Below, in pieces: positions 1-5,394 of a stretch of 5,394 bases of DNA; the stretch's first letter is position 1, and every line of letters starts with the position of its first letter. The translations under genes were made by a program, and so were the position numbers. Under the pieces are notes generated by a model. It made no database searches. It saw only the letters and a list, made by a program, of their open reading frames with translations, and had not been told where the DNA came from. The stretch is from Pseudomonadota bacterium (GTDB taxonomy: Bacteria > Myxococcota_A > UBA796 > SXON01): NCBI GenBank assembly GCA_005776735.1, contig SXOM01000068.1, forward strand, positions 1-5,394. The letters run 5' to 3'.

Positions 1-12
1 CGCCCCCGCGCC

Positions 13-64
13 GGGCCGCGCACGAGCCTCCACCCGGCCTCGAGCCCGGTCGCGGCGCGGACCC
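13..64. terminator. GC-rich hairpin, possible terminator of a neighbouring gene (copy 1)
   Basis: Arm GGGCCGCGC at 13-21 pairs with 55-64, giving nine base pairs with A61 bulged out. The region shares several blocks with the hairpin after the large gene: 12 bases at 10-21 with one mismatch, 14 identical bases at 46-59, plus ACGAGCC and CCGGCCTCG in swapped order. The shared blocks and the stem that survives a base change suggest a structural element, most simply a transcription terminator of a gene to the left. There is no T-tract on either side, and the flanking gene is not visible, so the role is inferred. Confidence 0.35.
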
Positions 65-86
65 CCGGTGGGGCGCAGCCGCCGTC

Positions 87-105
87 GTGTGCAGATCCTG
101 CGCAC
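87..105. promoter_or_regulatory. Short inverted repeat upstream of the surface-protein gene
   Basis: GTGTGCA (87-93) and TGCGCAC (99-105) form an inverted repeat around the five-base centre GATCC, with one G-T mismatch. It lies about 70 bases before the start codon of the large gene. It could be an operator or a small RNA hairpin. No recognisable -35/-10 pair accompanies it, and short dyads are common by chance in DNA this GC-rich, so the regulatory role is a guess. Confidence 0.2.
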
Positions 106-132
106 CTCCGGCACGGATGCCGTCGGCACGCG

Positions 133-163
133 GCCCACCGGCTGCGGTCGCCACCGGGTGGGC
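133..163 (+). promoter_or_regulatory. Leader hairpin just before the surface-protein start codon
   Basis: GCCCACC (133-139) is perfectly complementary to GGTGGGC (157-163). Two more pairs (G140-C155 and G141-C154) can form if G156 is bulged. The 3' arm contains the only long purine-rich stretch before the ATG at 177 (GGGTGGG, 156-162). That stretch lies about 14 bases away, rather far for a normal Shine-Dalgarno site; the nearer AGG at 166-168 is a weak alternative. If the hairpin forms in mRNA it could limit ribosome access. This is inferred from complementarity only. Confidence 0.25.
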
Positions 164-176
164 ATAGGCCGCGCCC

Positions 177-3100
177 ATGATGAAGCTCGCATGGGGGGTG
201 GCGGTGGCGGCTTGTTTGGGCGCGGGCTGCGCGAGCCCGCCCGCGGGCGACTCCGGGGCCGGCGGCCCCCGCTACCGCGACGCGGACGGCGACGGCTACG
301 GCGACCCCGCGAGCGAGGTGGTCGGCTCCGCGTCGCCCGGCGTCGACAACGGCGACGACTGCGACGACACCGACGCCGCCGTTCACCCGGGGGCCCGCGA
401 AGTGTGCGACGGCGCCGACGACGACTGCGACGGCCACGCCGACGGGGCCGATGCGGTCGACGCGGCCTGGTGGTTCGACGACGCCGACGGCGACGGGTAC
501 GGGGACGACGCCACGGCCGTGCGCGCCTGCTGGGGTTCGCCTTCGCAGCTCGGGGAGGGCGACGACTGCGACGACACCGACGCCGACGTGCACCCCGGCG
601 CCACCGAGGTCTGCGACGGCGCGGACAACGACTGCGACGGGAGCGCCGACGGGGCCGACGCCGTGGGGATGTCGGCCTGGTACGCCGACGCCGACGGGGA
701 CGACCACGGCGACGAGGGCAGCGTGGCCTGGGCGTGCGCCGCTCCGCGCGGGTATGTCGCGACCCCGGGCGATTGTGACGACACCGACCCCGACGTCTCG
801 CCGGACGGGTCCGAAACGTGCAACGGGATCGACGACGACTGCGACCTCGCCATCGACGAAGCCGGGGCCTCCGGGGAGTCGCGCTGGTACCCCGACACCG
901 ACGGCGACGGCTACGGGGCCCGCACCACCAGCGTACGGGCGTGCGACCCACCCGCCGGGTATGCCGACAATGCGTGGGACTGCGACGAGGACGATGCGGC
1001 CGTGAGCCCGGCCGGGACCGAGAGCTGCAACGGCCGCGACGACGATTGTGACGGGAACACCGACGAAGCCGGCTCGACCGGCGAGCCGCTGTGGTACGAA
1101 GACGGCGACGGCGACGGGGACGGGGTCCCCACGTCGACCACCCGCGCCTGCGAGCAGCCCGACGGCTACGCGGCGACCGACACCGACTGCGACGACGCCG
1201 ACGCGGGTCGTTCCTCCCTCGCCGTCGAACGCTGCGACTCCGCCGACGTGGACGAGGACTGCGACGGGCTCGCCGACGAGGCCGACCCGGACGTGACCGG
1301 GAGCGGCACGTGGTACGCCGACCTCGACTTCGACGGCTACGGCGACGCGACGGCCGCGGTCACCGCGACCTGCCCCCCGTCCGACGTGGTGGCCGACGCG
1401 AGCGACTGCGACGACACCGACGCGGCCGTGCACCCGGGCGCGACCGAGTCCTGCGACGCGGCTTCCGATCTCAACTGCGATGGCGAGGTGGGGACCGGCG
1501 ACCACGACGGCGACGGCAGCGTGGCGTGCGAAGACTGCGACGACACCCGCGCCGACGTCCACCCCGGCGCCACCGAGGCCGCGGCGGGCATCGACGACGA
1601 CTGCGACGGCCTGATCGACGAATACGTGGGAGACCTGACGCTCACCACGCTCGTGCAGATCGACACCTTCTGTGCGTCGTACGCCTCGGTCGAGGGCGAT
1701 CTGGACGTCGACGGCGCCCCGTCGCTCGGGGCGTTGGAGTGCCTCCGCGGCGTGAGCGGCGACCTGCGCGTGGCGGGGGTCAACAGCCCCGACCTGGAAG
1801 GCCTGGAAGGGCTCACCTGGGTGGGCGGCGGTGCGTGGTTCGGCGGCGACATCGGCGGGGCCACCTGGCTCGACCCCAACTCCTTCACCTCGCTCGACGG
1901 CCTGGACCGGCTCGCGCGGGTCGGTGGTGACTTCTGGGTCGCCGACAACGAGGTCGCCGACCTCGACGGCGCCCCGCGACTCGTCGAGGTGGGCGGCGGG
2001 GTGGTGCTCTACGACCTGCCGGTGGTCGACGTGTCGCTCCCGATGACCACGCTCGGCGTCGGCCTGTGGCTCGAAGACCTCCCCGACCTCGCCTCGGTGT
2101 CGGCGCCGGTGCTCACCGAGATGGGAGGGGGCTTGTGGTTCGAGCGCGTCGCGGCCTCCTCGGGCAGCTTCTCGGTGGACTGGCCCGTCGCCATCCCCGG
2201 GACCCTCGGCCTGGTGGAGCTCCCCGCCGGCGCCAACGTGGGGTGGGTGCTCCCGGACACGTTCGGCGCGGTGTGGGTGTCCGAGACCGACCTGGTCGAC
2301 CTCGCCGGCCTCGAAGGCGTGACCGAGGTGTCCGGCGACCTCGTGGTCAGCGACAATCCGCAGCTCGCGGACCTGTCGGCGTTCGACGACCTGCAACGCA
2401 TCGACGGCGACCTCACGCTCGCCTCCAACCCCTCGCTCGCAGAGTGGGACGGATTCGACACCGTGGAGTCGGTCGGTGGGCGCGTGCGCCTCACCGGGGG
2501 CGGGCCCACCGACGCATCGGGCTTCGGTGCGCTCACCTCCATCGGCGACGGCCTCTCGGTGACCTCGGCGACGGTGGTGACCGTGAGCGGCTTCGGTGCG
2601 CTCCACACCTGCGGAGACCTGGAGCTGGTCTACCTCCCGGACCTGTTGAGCGCCCCCGGGCTCGCCGGCGCGCGCTTCGACGGTGAGGTCACCGTGCAGC
2701 AGCTCACCGTGTTGCCAGACCTGTCGTTCCTCGCGTCCACCGTCGACCTGGCGGGGTCGCTCACGGTCACCGACAACCGCGGCCTGGTCGACACCGACGG
2801 GCTCGATTCCCTCGAGGCGGTCTCCGGCGCGGTCACCTTCGAGGACAACCCGGCGTTGGCCGAGGTGTCGGTTCCCGCGCTCCAACAGATCGGCGGCGCG
2901 CTCTCGCTGGTCGACCTCGACGTCCTGGCCGCGTTGGACCTCGGCGCGCTGGAGTCGGTCGGGGGCGACGTCGCGCTGGAATACCTGGAGCTCCTCCCGG
3001 ACCTCTCCGGCCTCGGGTCCTTGCGTTCGGTGGGCGGGCTGTGGGTGAGCCAGCTCGACAGCCTCGCGAACCTCTCGGGCCTGGACACCCTCCAAACGGT

Positions 3101-3887
3101 CGAGGGCAGCTTGATCCTCGAGTACAACGACGACCTGACCACGCTGTCCGGGCTCGATACCCTCGCGTCGGTGGGAACCGACCTCCGTGTGTACGCCAAC
3201 CCGACGCTCGCCGACCTCGCCGGGCTCGACGCGGTGGAGTCCATCGGCCGTGACCTGACGATCGACACCAATGCCGCCCTGGTGCGCCCCGACAGCCTGG
3301 GCGCGCTCACGTCGATCGGGCGCGACCTGTGGGTGGAGTCCAACGCGTCTCTGGAGGACCTGGCCGGCCTGGGAACGTTCACGCTGGGAAACACGTTGTG
3401 GCTGGCCGACAACCCCTCGCTCCGCTCGCTGGACGGCCTCGACGCGCTCGCGGCGGTGCCGCACCACCTCGTGCTCTGGAACCTGCCGCAGCTCGCCGAC
3501 CTCGCCGGCCTCGCGGGCCTGCGCGCGGTAGGCACCGACTTCCGGATCTGCGCGTGTGATGCGTTGGTCGACCTGACCGGGCTCGAGGGGCTCGAGTCGA
3601 TCGGGGAGAGCCTGGAGATCGGCTACCAGGTGAGCTGGTCCTACGGCAGCGGCAACCTCGCGTTGACCTCGCTCGACGGCCTGGAGTCGCTCACGACGAT
3701 CGGCGACGACCTCGCCATCGTGGAGAACCCGGTCCTCGCCGACATCGACGCGCTCGACGGCCTGGGGTCGATCGGCCGCTCGCTCTACGTGATCGACAAC
3801 GTCTCGCTCCCCACCGCCGACGCCAACGACCTCGCGGACGGAGCGCCGACCGTCGGCGGCACGACGACCAACTCCGGCAACCTGTAG
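177..3887 (+). CDS. Exported MopE-repeat / L-domain-like repeat protein, probable lipoprotein
   Basis: A 1236-residue protein of unknown specific function, probably cell-surface. Residues 1-18 form a lipoprotein-type leader: MMK, a hydrophobic core, then candidate lipobox Cys18 (LGAGC) or Cys13 (VAAC, a better consensus but very early). Residues 35-482 hold seven MopE-type units of the pattern DCDDTDAxVHPGAxExCDGxDDDCDG; units 2-6 are preceded by W(Y/F)xDxDGDGYG-like acidic loops resembling calcium loops. Residues 485-1215 form about 30 leucine-rich turns of the type LxGLxxLxSVGGDLxVxxNPxL, resembling receptor L-domains and predicted to fold as a beta-solenoid. Cys499 and Cys522 may form a disulfide capping its start. 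No C-terminal membrane anchor or sorting signal is visible; the protein ends NSGNL. ATG 177 is chosen because the leader follows at once; ATG 180 is equally possible. The ribosome site is weak. MopE-type repeats are linked with metal binding in the family, but binding here is inferred. Adhesion or ligand recognition is plausible but unproven. Confidence 0.93.
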   Translation: MMKLAWGVAVAACLGAGCASPPAGDSGAGGPRYRDADGDGYGDPASEVVGSASPGVDNGDDCDDTDAAVHPGAREVCDGADDDCDGHADGADAVDAAWWFDDADGDGYGDDATAVRACWGSPSQLGEGDDCDDTDADVHPGATEVCDGADNDCDGSADGADAVGMSAWYADADGDDHGDEGSVAWACAAPRGYVATPGDCDDTDPDVSPDGSETCNGIDDDCDLAIDEAGASGESRWYPDTDGDGYGARTTSVRACDPPAGYADNAWDCDEDDAAVSPAGTESCNGRDDDCDGNTDEAGSTGEPLWYEDGDGDGDGVPTSTTRACEQPDGYAATDTDCDDADAGRSSLAVERCDSADVDEDCDGLADEADPDVTGSGTWYADLDFDGYGDATAAVTATCPPSDVVADASDCDDTDAAVHPGATESCDAASDLNCDGEVGTGDHDGDGSVACEDCDDTRADVHPGATEAAAGIDDDCDGLIDEYVGDLTLTTLVQIDTFCASYASVEGDLDVDGAPSLGALECLRGVSGDLRVAGVNSPDLEGLEGLTWVGGGAWFGGDIGGATWLDPNSFTSLDGLDRLARVGGDFWVADNEVADLDGAPRLVEVGGGVVLYDLPVVDVSLPMTTLGVGLWLEDLPDLASVSAPVLTEMGGGLWFERVAASSGSFSVDWPVAIPGTLGLVELPAGANVGWVLPDTFGAVWVSETDLVDLAGLEGVTEVSGDLVVSDNPQLADLSAFDDLQRIDGDLTLASNPSLAEWDGFDTVESVGGRVRLTGGGPTDASGFGALTSIGDGLSVTSATVVTVSGFGALHTCGDLELVYLPDLLSAPGLAGARFDGEVTVQQLTVLPDLSFLASTVDLAGSLTVTDNRGLVDTDGLDSLEAVSGAVTFEDNPALAEVSVPALQQIGGALSLVDLDVLAALDLGALESVGGDVALEYLELLPDLSGLGSLRSVGGLWVSQLDSLANLSGLDTLQTVEGSLILEYNDDLTTLSGLDTLASVGTDLRVYANPTLADLAGLDAVESIGRDLTIDTNAALVRPDSLGALTSIGRDLWVESNASLEDLAGLGTFTLGNTLWLADNPSLRSLDGLDALAAVPHHLVLWNLPQLADLAGLAGLRAVGTDFRICACDALVDLTGLEGLESIGESLEIGYQVSWSYGSGNLALTSLDGLESLTTIGDDLAIVENPVLADIDALDGLGSIGRSLYVIDNVSLPTADANDLADGAPTVGGTTTNSGNL
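279..1622 (+). repeat. Seven tandem MopE-type metal-binding-like units
   Basis: The DCDD-type cores start at residues 61, 130, 199, 268, 337, 410 and 453, so the first five are exactly 69 residues (207 bases) apart, followed by gaps of 73 and 43. Units 1-6 each carry four cysteines in matching positions, for example 62/77/84/118 and 131/146/153/187. Unit 7 is shortened and has Ala-rich sequence where the second cysteine should be. The HPGA histidine is present in units 1, 2, 6 and 7, replaced by Ser in 3 and 4, and lost in 5. Conserved length with diverged sequence points to old duplication with selection on spacing rather than a recent DNA expansion. Confidence 0.9.
1629..3821 (+). repeat. 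About 30-turn L-domain-like leucine-rich solenoid
   Basis: The (V/I)GGDL-type strand recurs starting at residues 505, 526, 549, 582, 605, 626, 649, 673, 696, 718, 742, 766, 789, 811, 834, 858, 882, 905, 928, 952, 975, 999, 1023, 1047, 1070, 1094, 1118, 1142, 1175 and 1199. Steps are 21-24 residues except two of 33 (549-582 and 1142-1175). Each turn has GLxxLxSVGGDLxVxxNPxL character. The entry segment LTTLVQIDTFCASYASVEGDL-like (487-509) looks like the usual opening of bacterial receptor-L-domain-type repeats. The family assignment is by pattern; a right-handed beta-helix fold is inferred. Confidence 0.75.
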
Positions 3888-3897
3888 CCACCCCGCC

Positions 3898-3947
3898 GGG
3901 TCGCGCGCCGGCCTCGGCCCGACGAGCCGCCGGTCGCGGCGCGACCC
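3898..3947. terminator. Hairpin between convergent genes, likely bidirectional terminator (copy 2)
   Basis: GGGTCGCGC (3898-3906) and GCGCGACCC (3939-3947) are perfect nine-base complements, and an inner CCGGC/GCCGG stem (3908-3912 with 3929-3933) can extend the structure. It starts 11 bases after the surface-protein stop and ends 2 bases before the stop of the opposing gene, the usual place for a shared terminator. No T-run follows on either strand, so it is not a classical intrinsic terminator; in very GC-rich genomes such U-poor hairpins are common. It shares blocks with the hairpin at 13-64. Confidence 0.5.
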
Positions 3948-3948
3948 C

Positions 3949-4494
3949 CTACGCGATCCCCTCCAGTCGCCGGCGGTGATCCTCGACTTCGCGGAGCACG
4001 CCCTCCTCGTCGGCCTGGAGCTCGCCGATGCCCTCCAAGAGCGCGGCGAGCTCGACCATCTGGTGGTGCGCCCGCTTGCGGCCCACGCGGTCCAGGACGG
4101 TGAAGAACGCCGCGGCCAGCACCAACGGCAACACGGCCGCGAGCGCCAGCGGCGGTTCGTCGAAGCTCCACTGCACATACCCCCAACACAAGGAGATCGC
4201 CGCGATCAACCCGGTGCCCACGAAAGTGAACAACATCGCGGTGTACAGGAACATGTGCGGCCCCAGTCGGCCGACGACCAGCGTTCCCTTGGGGTGAGGC
4301 CGGCAGTTGACGTCCAGGCACGGCGACCACAACTTCCGCGCGTCCTTGGCGATCCACGCCATGACCTGGTGGCGGCCGAAACGAACCTCCATCGAGCCGG
4401 CGTTGGCTTGGGCGCGCGCGACGAGCACGTCGCGGATGTCGCCGGGCTGGGCGTCGGTGAGCAGGAGGATGCGCGGGCGGAGGTGGAGGTCCAT
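3949..4494 (-). CDS. Unrecognised membrane protein with two transmembrane helices
   Basis: A 181-residue protein that I cannot assign to a named family. Residues 1-80 are soluble, opening MDLHLRPRILLLTDAQPGDI and containing a KLWSPCLDV segment and a GRLGPH motif just before the membrane. Two hydrophobic helices follow at about 82-106 and 116-134, separated by the short loop WSFDEPP. The tail (135-181) begins with the basic RVGRKRAHHQ and continues as a charged, Glu/Leu-rich, probably coiled-coil helix (about 143-178). By the positive-inside rule both ends should be cytoplasmic, giving a membrane hairpin. The ATG at 4494 is chosen because upstream sequence in this frame is a low-complexity shadow of the ABC-F gene. 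No Shine-Dalgarno sequence precedes it. It lies 86 bases downstream of the ABC-F gene on the same strand, so co-transcription is possible. It ends in TAG, abutting the convergent hairpin. Confidence 0.8.
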   Translation of the reverse strand: MDLHLRPRILLLTDAQPGDIRDVLVARAQANAGSMEVRFGRHQVMAWIAKDARKLWSPCLDVNCRPHPKGTLVVGRLGPHMFLYTAMLFTFVGTGLIAAISLCWGYVQWSFDEPPLALAAVLPLVLAAAFFTVLDRVGRKRAHHQMVELAALLEGIGELQADEEGVLREVEDHRRRLEGIA

Positions 4495-4501
4495 GTAGCG
4501 C

Positions 4502-4507
4502 AGAATA
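4502..4507 (-). promoter_or_regulatory. Possible -10 element for a leaderless transcript
   Basis: On the minus strand this reads TATTCT, in a small AT-richer island (TACTTCGTGTATTCTGCGC) within very GC-rich DNA. It ends seven bases before the ATG at 4494, so transcription would begin at or next to the start codon, which would fit the absence of a ribosome site. No good -35 box is seen at the expected spacing (CCCCAC instead). Weak evidence. Confidence 0.2.
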
Positions 4508-4528
4508 CACGAAGTAGGCCCTCCGTGG

Positions 4529-4577
4529 GGGCCGGCCCGCGACCGTCCCGAAGCGCGCGCGGTCCGGCGGCCGGCCC
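4529..4577 (-). repeat. Repeated palindrome and nested hairpin in the intergenic spacer
   Basis: GGCCGGCCCGCG occurs twice in the same orientation, at 4530-4541 and 4569-4580, and its core GGCCGGCC is itself a palindrome. The two copies can therefore pair with each other (nine base pairs, 4529-4537 with 4569-4577), and a GACCG/CGGTC stem (4541-4545 with 4560-4564) nests inside. It sits just after the ABC-F stop codon on the minus strand, so it may slow or end ABC-F transcription or stabilise its 3' end. No U-tract follows. Confidence 0.35.
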
Positions 4578-4580
4578 GCG

Positions 4581-4841
4581 TCAGAGCTGGCGCATGCCCG
4601 GCGCTTCGCGTCCGACGGCCCGGACGTACTCGTCGTAGGTGCCGGGGTAGGGGTGGGGCCCCGCCGGTCCGAGCTCCAGCACCCGGGTCGAGAGCGCGCG
4701 CAGGAACGCCCGGTCGTGTGACACGAACACCAGGGTGCCCTCGTAGTCTTGGAGCGCGGCGACCAGCGCCCGCTTGGTGCCGAGGTCCAGGTGGTTGGTG
4801 GGCTCGTCGAGCACCAGGACGTTGGGCGCGTCGAAGAGCAT
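4581..4841 (-). CDS. ABC-F ATPase, downstream fragment after the in-frame stop
   Basis: In the same frame as the upstream fragment; the first ATG after the stop is at 4841, giving 86 residues (MLFDAPN... to ...GMRQL). It holds Walker B and the ABC-F hallmark LDEPTNHLD (4785-4820), SHDR with the switch histidine at 4716-4718, and the closing YPGTYDEYV segment. The ATG lies inside a conserved helix and has no clear ribosome site, so independent translation is doubtful. It is best read as the tail of the interrupted gene. Confidence 0.45.
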   Translation of the reverse strand: MLFDAPNVLVLDEPTNHLDLGTKRALVAALQDYEGTLVFVSHDRAFLRALSTRVLELGPAGPHPYPGTYDEYVRAVGREAPGMRQL

Positions 4842-4862
4842 CTTCGCCAGCGCGAGCCGGGA

Positions 4863-4865
4863 CTA
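4863..4865 (-). other. In-frame amber codon directly after the LSGGE signature
   Basis: The + strand reads CTA, hence TAG on the coding strand. Frame is kept exactly on both sides: LSGGE, stop, SRLALAKML. The family normally has Lys, Arg or Gln here, and a single change from AAG or CAG gives TAG. Both neighbouring genes end in TAG, which argues against general amber reassignment. Confidence 0.9.
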
Positions 4866-5394
4866 CTCGCCGCCGGAGAGCACGTGGATGGGCTTGTCGA
4901 TGTCGTCGCCGGAGAAGCCGAACGCCCCGGCGAGGCTGCGCAGCGTGCCCTGCCCTTCCCGTGGTGCGTGGGCTTCGAGCTCTTCGAAGATGGTGAGGTC
5001 GCCGTCGAGCTGCTCCATCTGGTGCTGCGCGAAGTAGCCGAGGGTGACCGACGCCCCGATGGTGACGGTCCCCTGGTCGGGGCGGAGGGCACCGGCGATC
5101 ATCTTGAGCAGCGTGGTCTTGCCCGACCCGTTCTCGCCCATGATCGCCCACCGTTCGCCGCGACGGACCGCGAGGTCGAGCCCCCGGTGGACCACGTGGT
5201 CGCCGTAGCGCTTCTGTGCGCCCTTCACGGTGATGACGTCGTTGCCGCTGCGTTCGGGCTTCTTGAAGTCGAAGGTGCGCTCCACCATGCGCCGGGGGGG
5301 CTCGATCTTCTCGATCTTCTCGAGCTTCTTGGCCCGACTCTGCACCTGGCTCGCCTTGGAGGGCTGCTTCTTGAAGCGCTCGATGAAGCGGAGC
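4863..5394 (-). CDS. ABC-F ATPase, upstream fragment (5' end outside window)
   Basis: The piece that would be translated before the TAG at 4863-4865. It is open to the window edge, so the true start lies outside; the GTG at 5345 lies inside the conserved linker and is not a credible start. It carries the basic linker helix (about 5390-5285), the start of the second ATPase domain with Walker A at 5112-5138, Q-loop Gln at 5025-5027, and LSGGE at 4866-4880 as its last five residues. A product ending here would lack Walker B and the H-loop, so the second site could not hydrolyse ATP. Confidence 0.7.
   Translation of the reverse strand, partial: LRFIERFKKQPSKASQVQSRAKKLEKIEKIEPPRRMVERTFDFKKPERSGNDVITVKGAQKRYGDHVVHRGLDLAVRRGERWAIMGENGSGKTTLLKMIAGALRPDQGTVTIGASVTLGYFAQHQMEQLDGDLTIFEELEAHAPREGQGTLRSLAGAFGFSGDDIDKPIHVLSGGE

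Larger units (their letters stand above)
4581..5394 (-). pseudogene. ABC-F family ATPase, C-terminal part, broken by one in-frame TAG
   Basis: In a single frame from the window edge to the TGA at 4581-4583 this reads as an ABC-F protein: 176 residues, a TAG at 4863-4865, then 93 more. ABC-F proteins are soluble twin-ATPase factors acting on ribosomes, in translation or antibiotic protection, rather than transporters. Visible in order: the interdomain linker (FIERFKKQPSKASQVQSR-type, the usual ABC-F tether), Walker A GENGSGKTT, Q-loop GYFAQHQ, signature LSGGE, then the stop, SRLALAKML, Walker B with LVLDEPTNHLD, and the SHDR H-loop. The first ATPase domain lies outside the window. The protein ends soon after the second domain, without a Uup-type C-terminal coiled coil. 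The TAG replaces the residue after LSGGE, normally Lys, Arg or Gln, and one base restores AAG or CAG. Everything else is intact, so this is a very recent nonsense mutation or a sequencing/assembly error. The subfamily cannot be settled. Confidence 0.85.

Noticed and set aside
357..1581. 207-base periodic repeats considered as a CRISPR array or satellite
   Set aside because: The period is conserved at the protein level within one open frame, the units are diverged in DNA sequence, and there are no short identical repeats with unique spacers.
68..1930. Plus-strand Arg-rich open frames overlapping the repeats (68-778, 1091-1930)
   Set aside because: Arg/Gly/Pro-rich out-of-frame readings of GAC/GGC codons; no domain is recognisable, and the overlapping frame has clear repeats and an export leader.
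383..1948. Long open frames antisense to the surface-protein gene (for example 383-898 and 1337-1948, minus strand)
   Set aside because: They are Ser/Pro/Thr-rich low-complexity translations opposite the Asp-rich repeats, as expected for shadow frames in very GC-rich DNA; no motifs or ribosome sites.
3888..3948. Classical Rho-independent terminator with U-tract between the convergent genes
   Set aside because: The hairpin is strong but no T-run follows on either strand, so it is listed only as a probable U-less terminator.
3976..4638. 220-residue plus-strand open frame opposite the membrane protein
   Set aside because: It is the antisense of a protein with clear transmembrane helices and a coherent tail, and it runs across an intergenic spacer; composition is that of a shadow frame.
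4863..4865. Genome-wide reassignment of TAG, or pyrrolysine insertion, to explain the amber in the ABC-F gene
   Set aside because: Both other genes in the window end in TAG at sensible positions, and an ABC-F signature position has no known role for a special amino acid; an error or recent mutation is simpler.
3785..5151. Long minus-strand frames spanning the ABC-F gene, spacer and membrane-protein gene (starts at 5092 and 5151)
   Set aside because: Their upstream parts are out-of-frame readings of the ABC-F gene; only the section from the ATG at 4494 in one of them looks like real protein.

Overview
The window is very GC-rich, with codons ending mostly in G or C. The largest gene fuses MopE-type Asp/Cys repeats to a long leucine-rich L-domain-like solenoid behind a lipoprotein-style leader. 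Such exported proteins are typical of Myxococcota and related former Deltaproteobacteria, so that is the suggested source. This is an inference from gene content; no rRNA, tRNA or taxonomic marker is present.

Layout: positions 1-176 hold no convincing gene. They contain a GC-rich hairpin near the left edge that partly repeats after the big gene, and two inverted repeats in the leader of that gene. Positions 177-3887 (+) encode a 1236-residue exported, probably lipid-anchored protein. It has seven MopE-type units (the first five cores exactly 69 residues apart) followed by about 30 turns of a 21-24-residue solenoid. Positions 3888-3948 lie between convergent genes and hold a strong hairpin. 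Positions 3949-4494 (-) encode a 181-residue unrecognised membrane protein with two transmembrane helices. Positions 4495-4580 are a GC-rich spacer with a repeated palindrome. Positions 4581-5394 (-) are the C-terminal part of an ABC-F ATPase whose reading frame is broken by one in-frame TAG directly after the LSGGE signature motif; the N-terminal part lies beyond the window.

The two minus-strand genes run in the same direction with an 86-base gap and could be co-transcribed, though the structured spacer and a possible -10 element next to the second gene would also allow separate transcription. Nothing suggests that the large surface protein works with them: it is transcribed convergently and separated by the hairpin. 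The most notable points are the amber codon inside an otherwise intact ABC-F gene, the regularity of the repeat protein, and the pair of related hairpins flanking it. I see no evidence of a new defence or mobile system.
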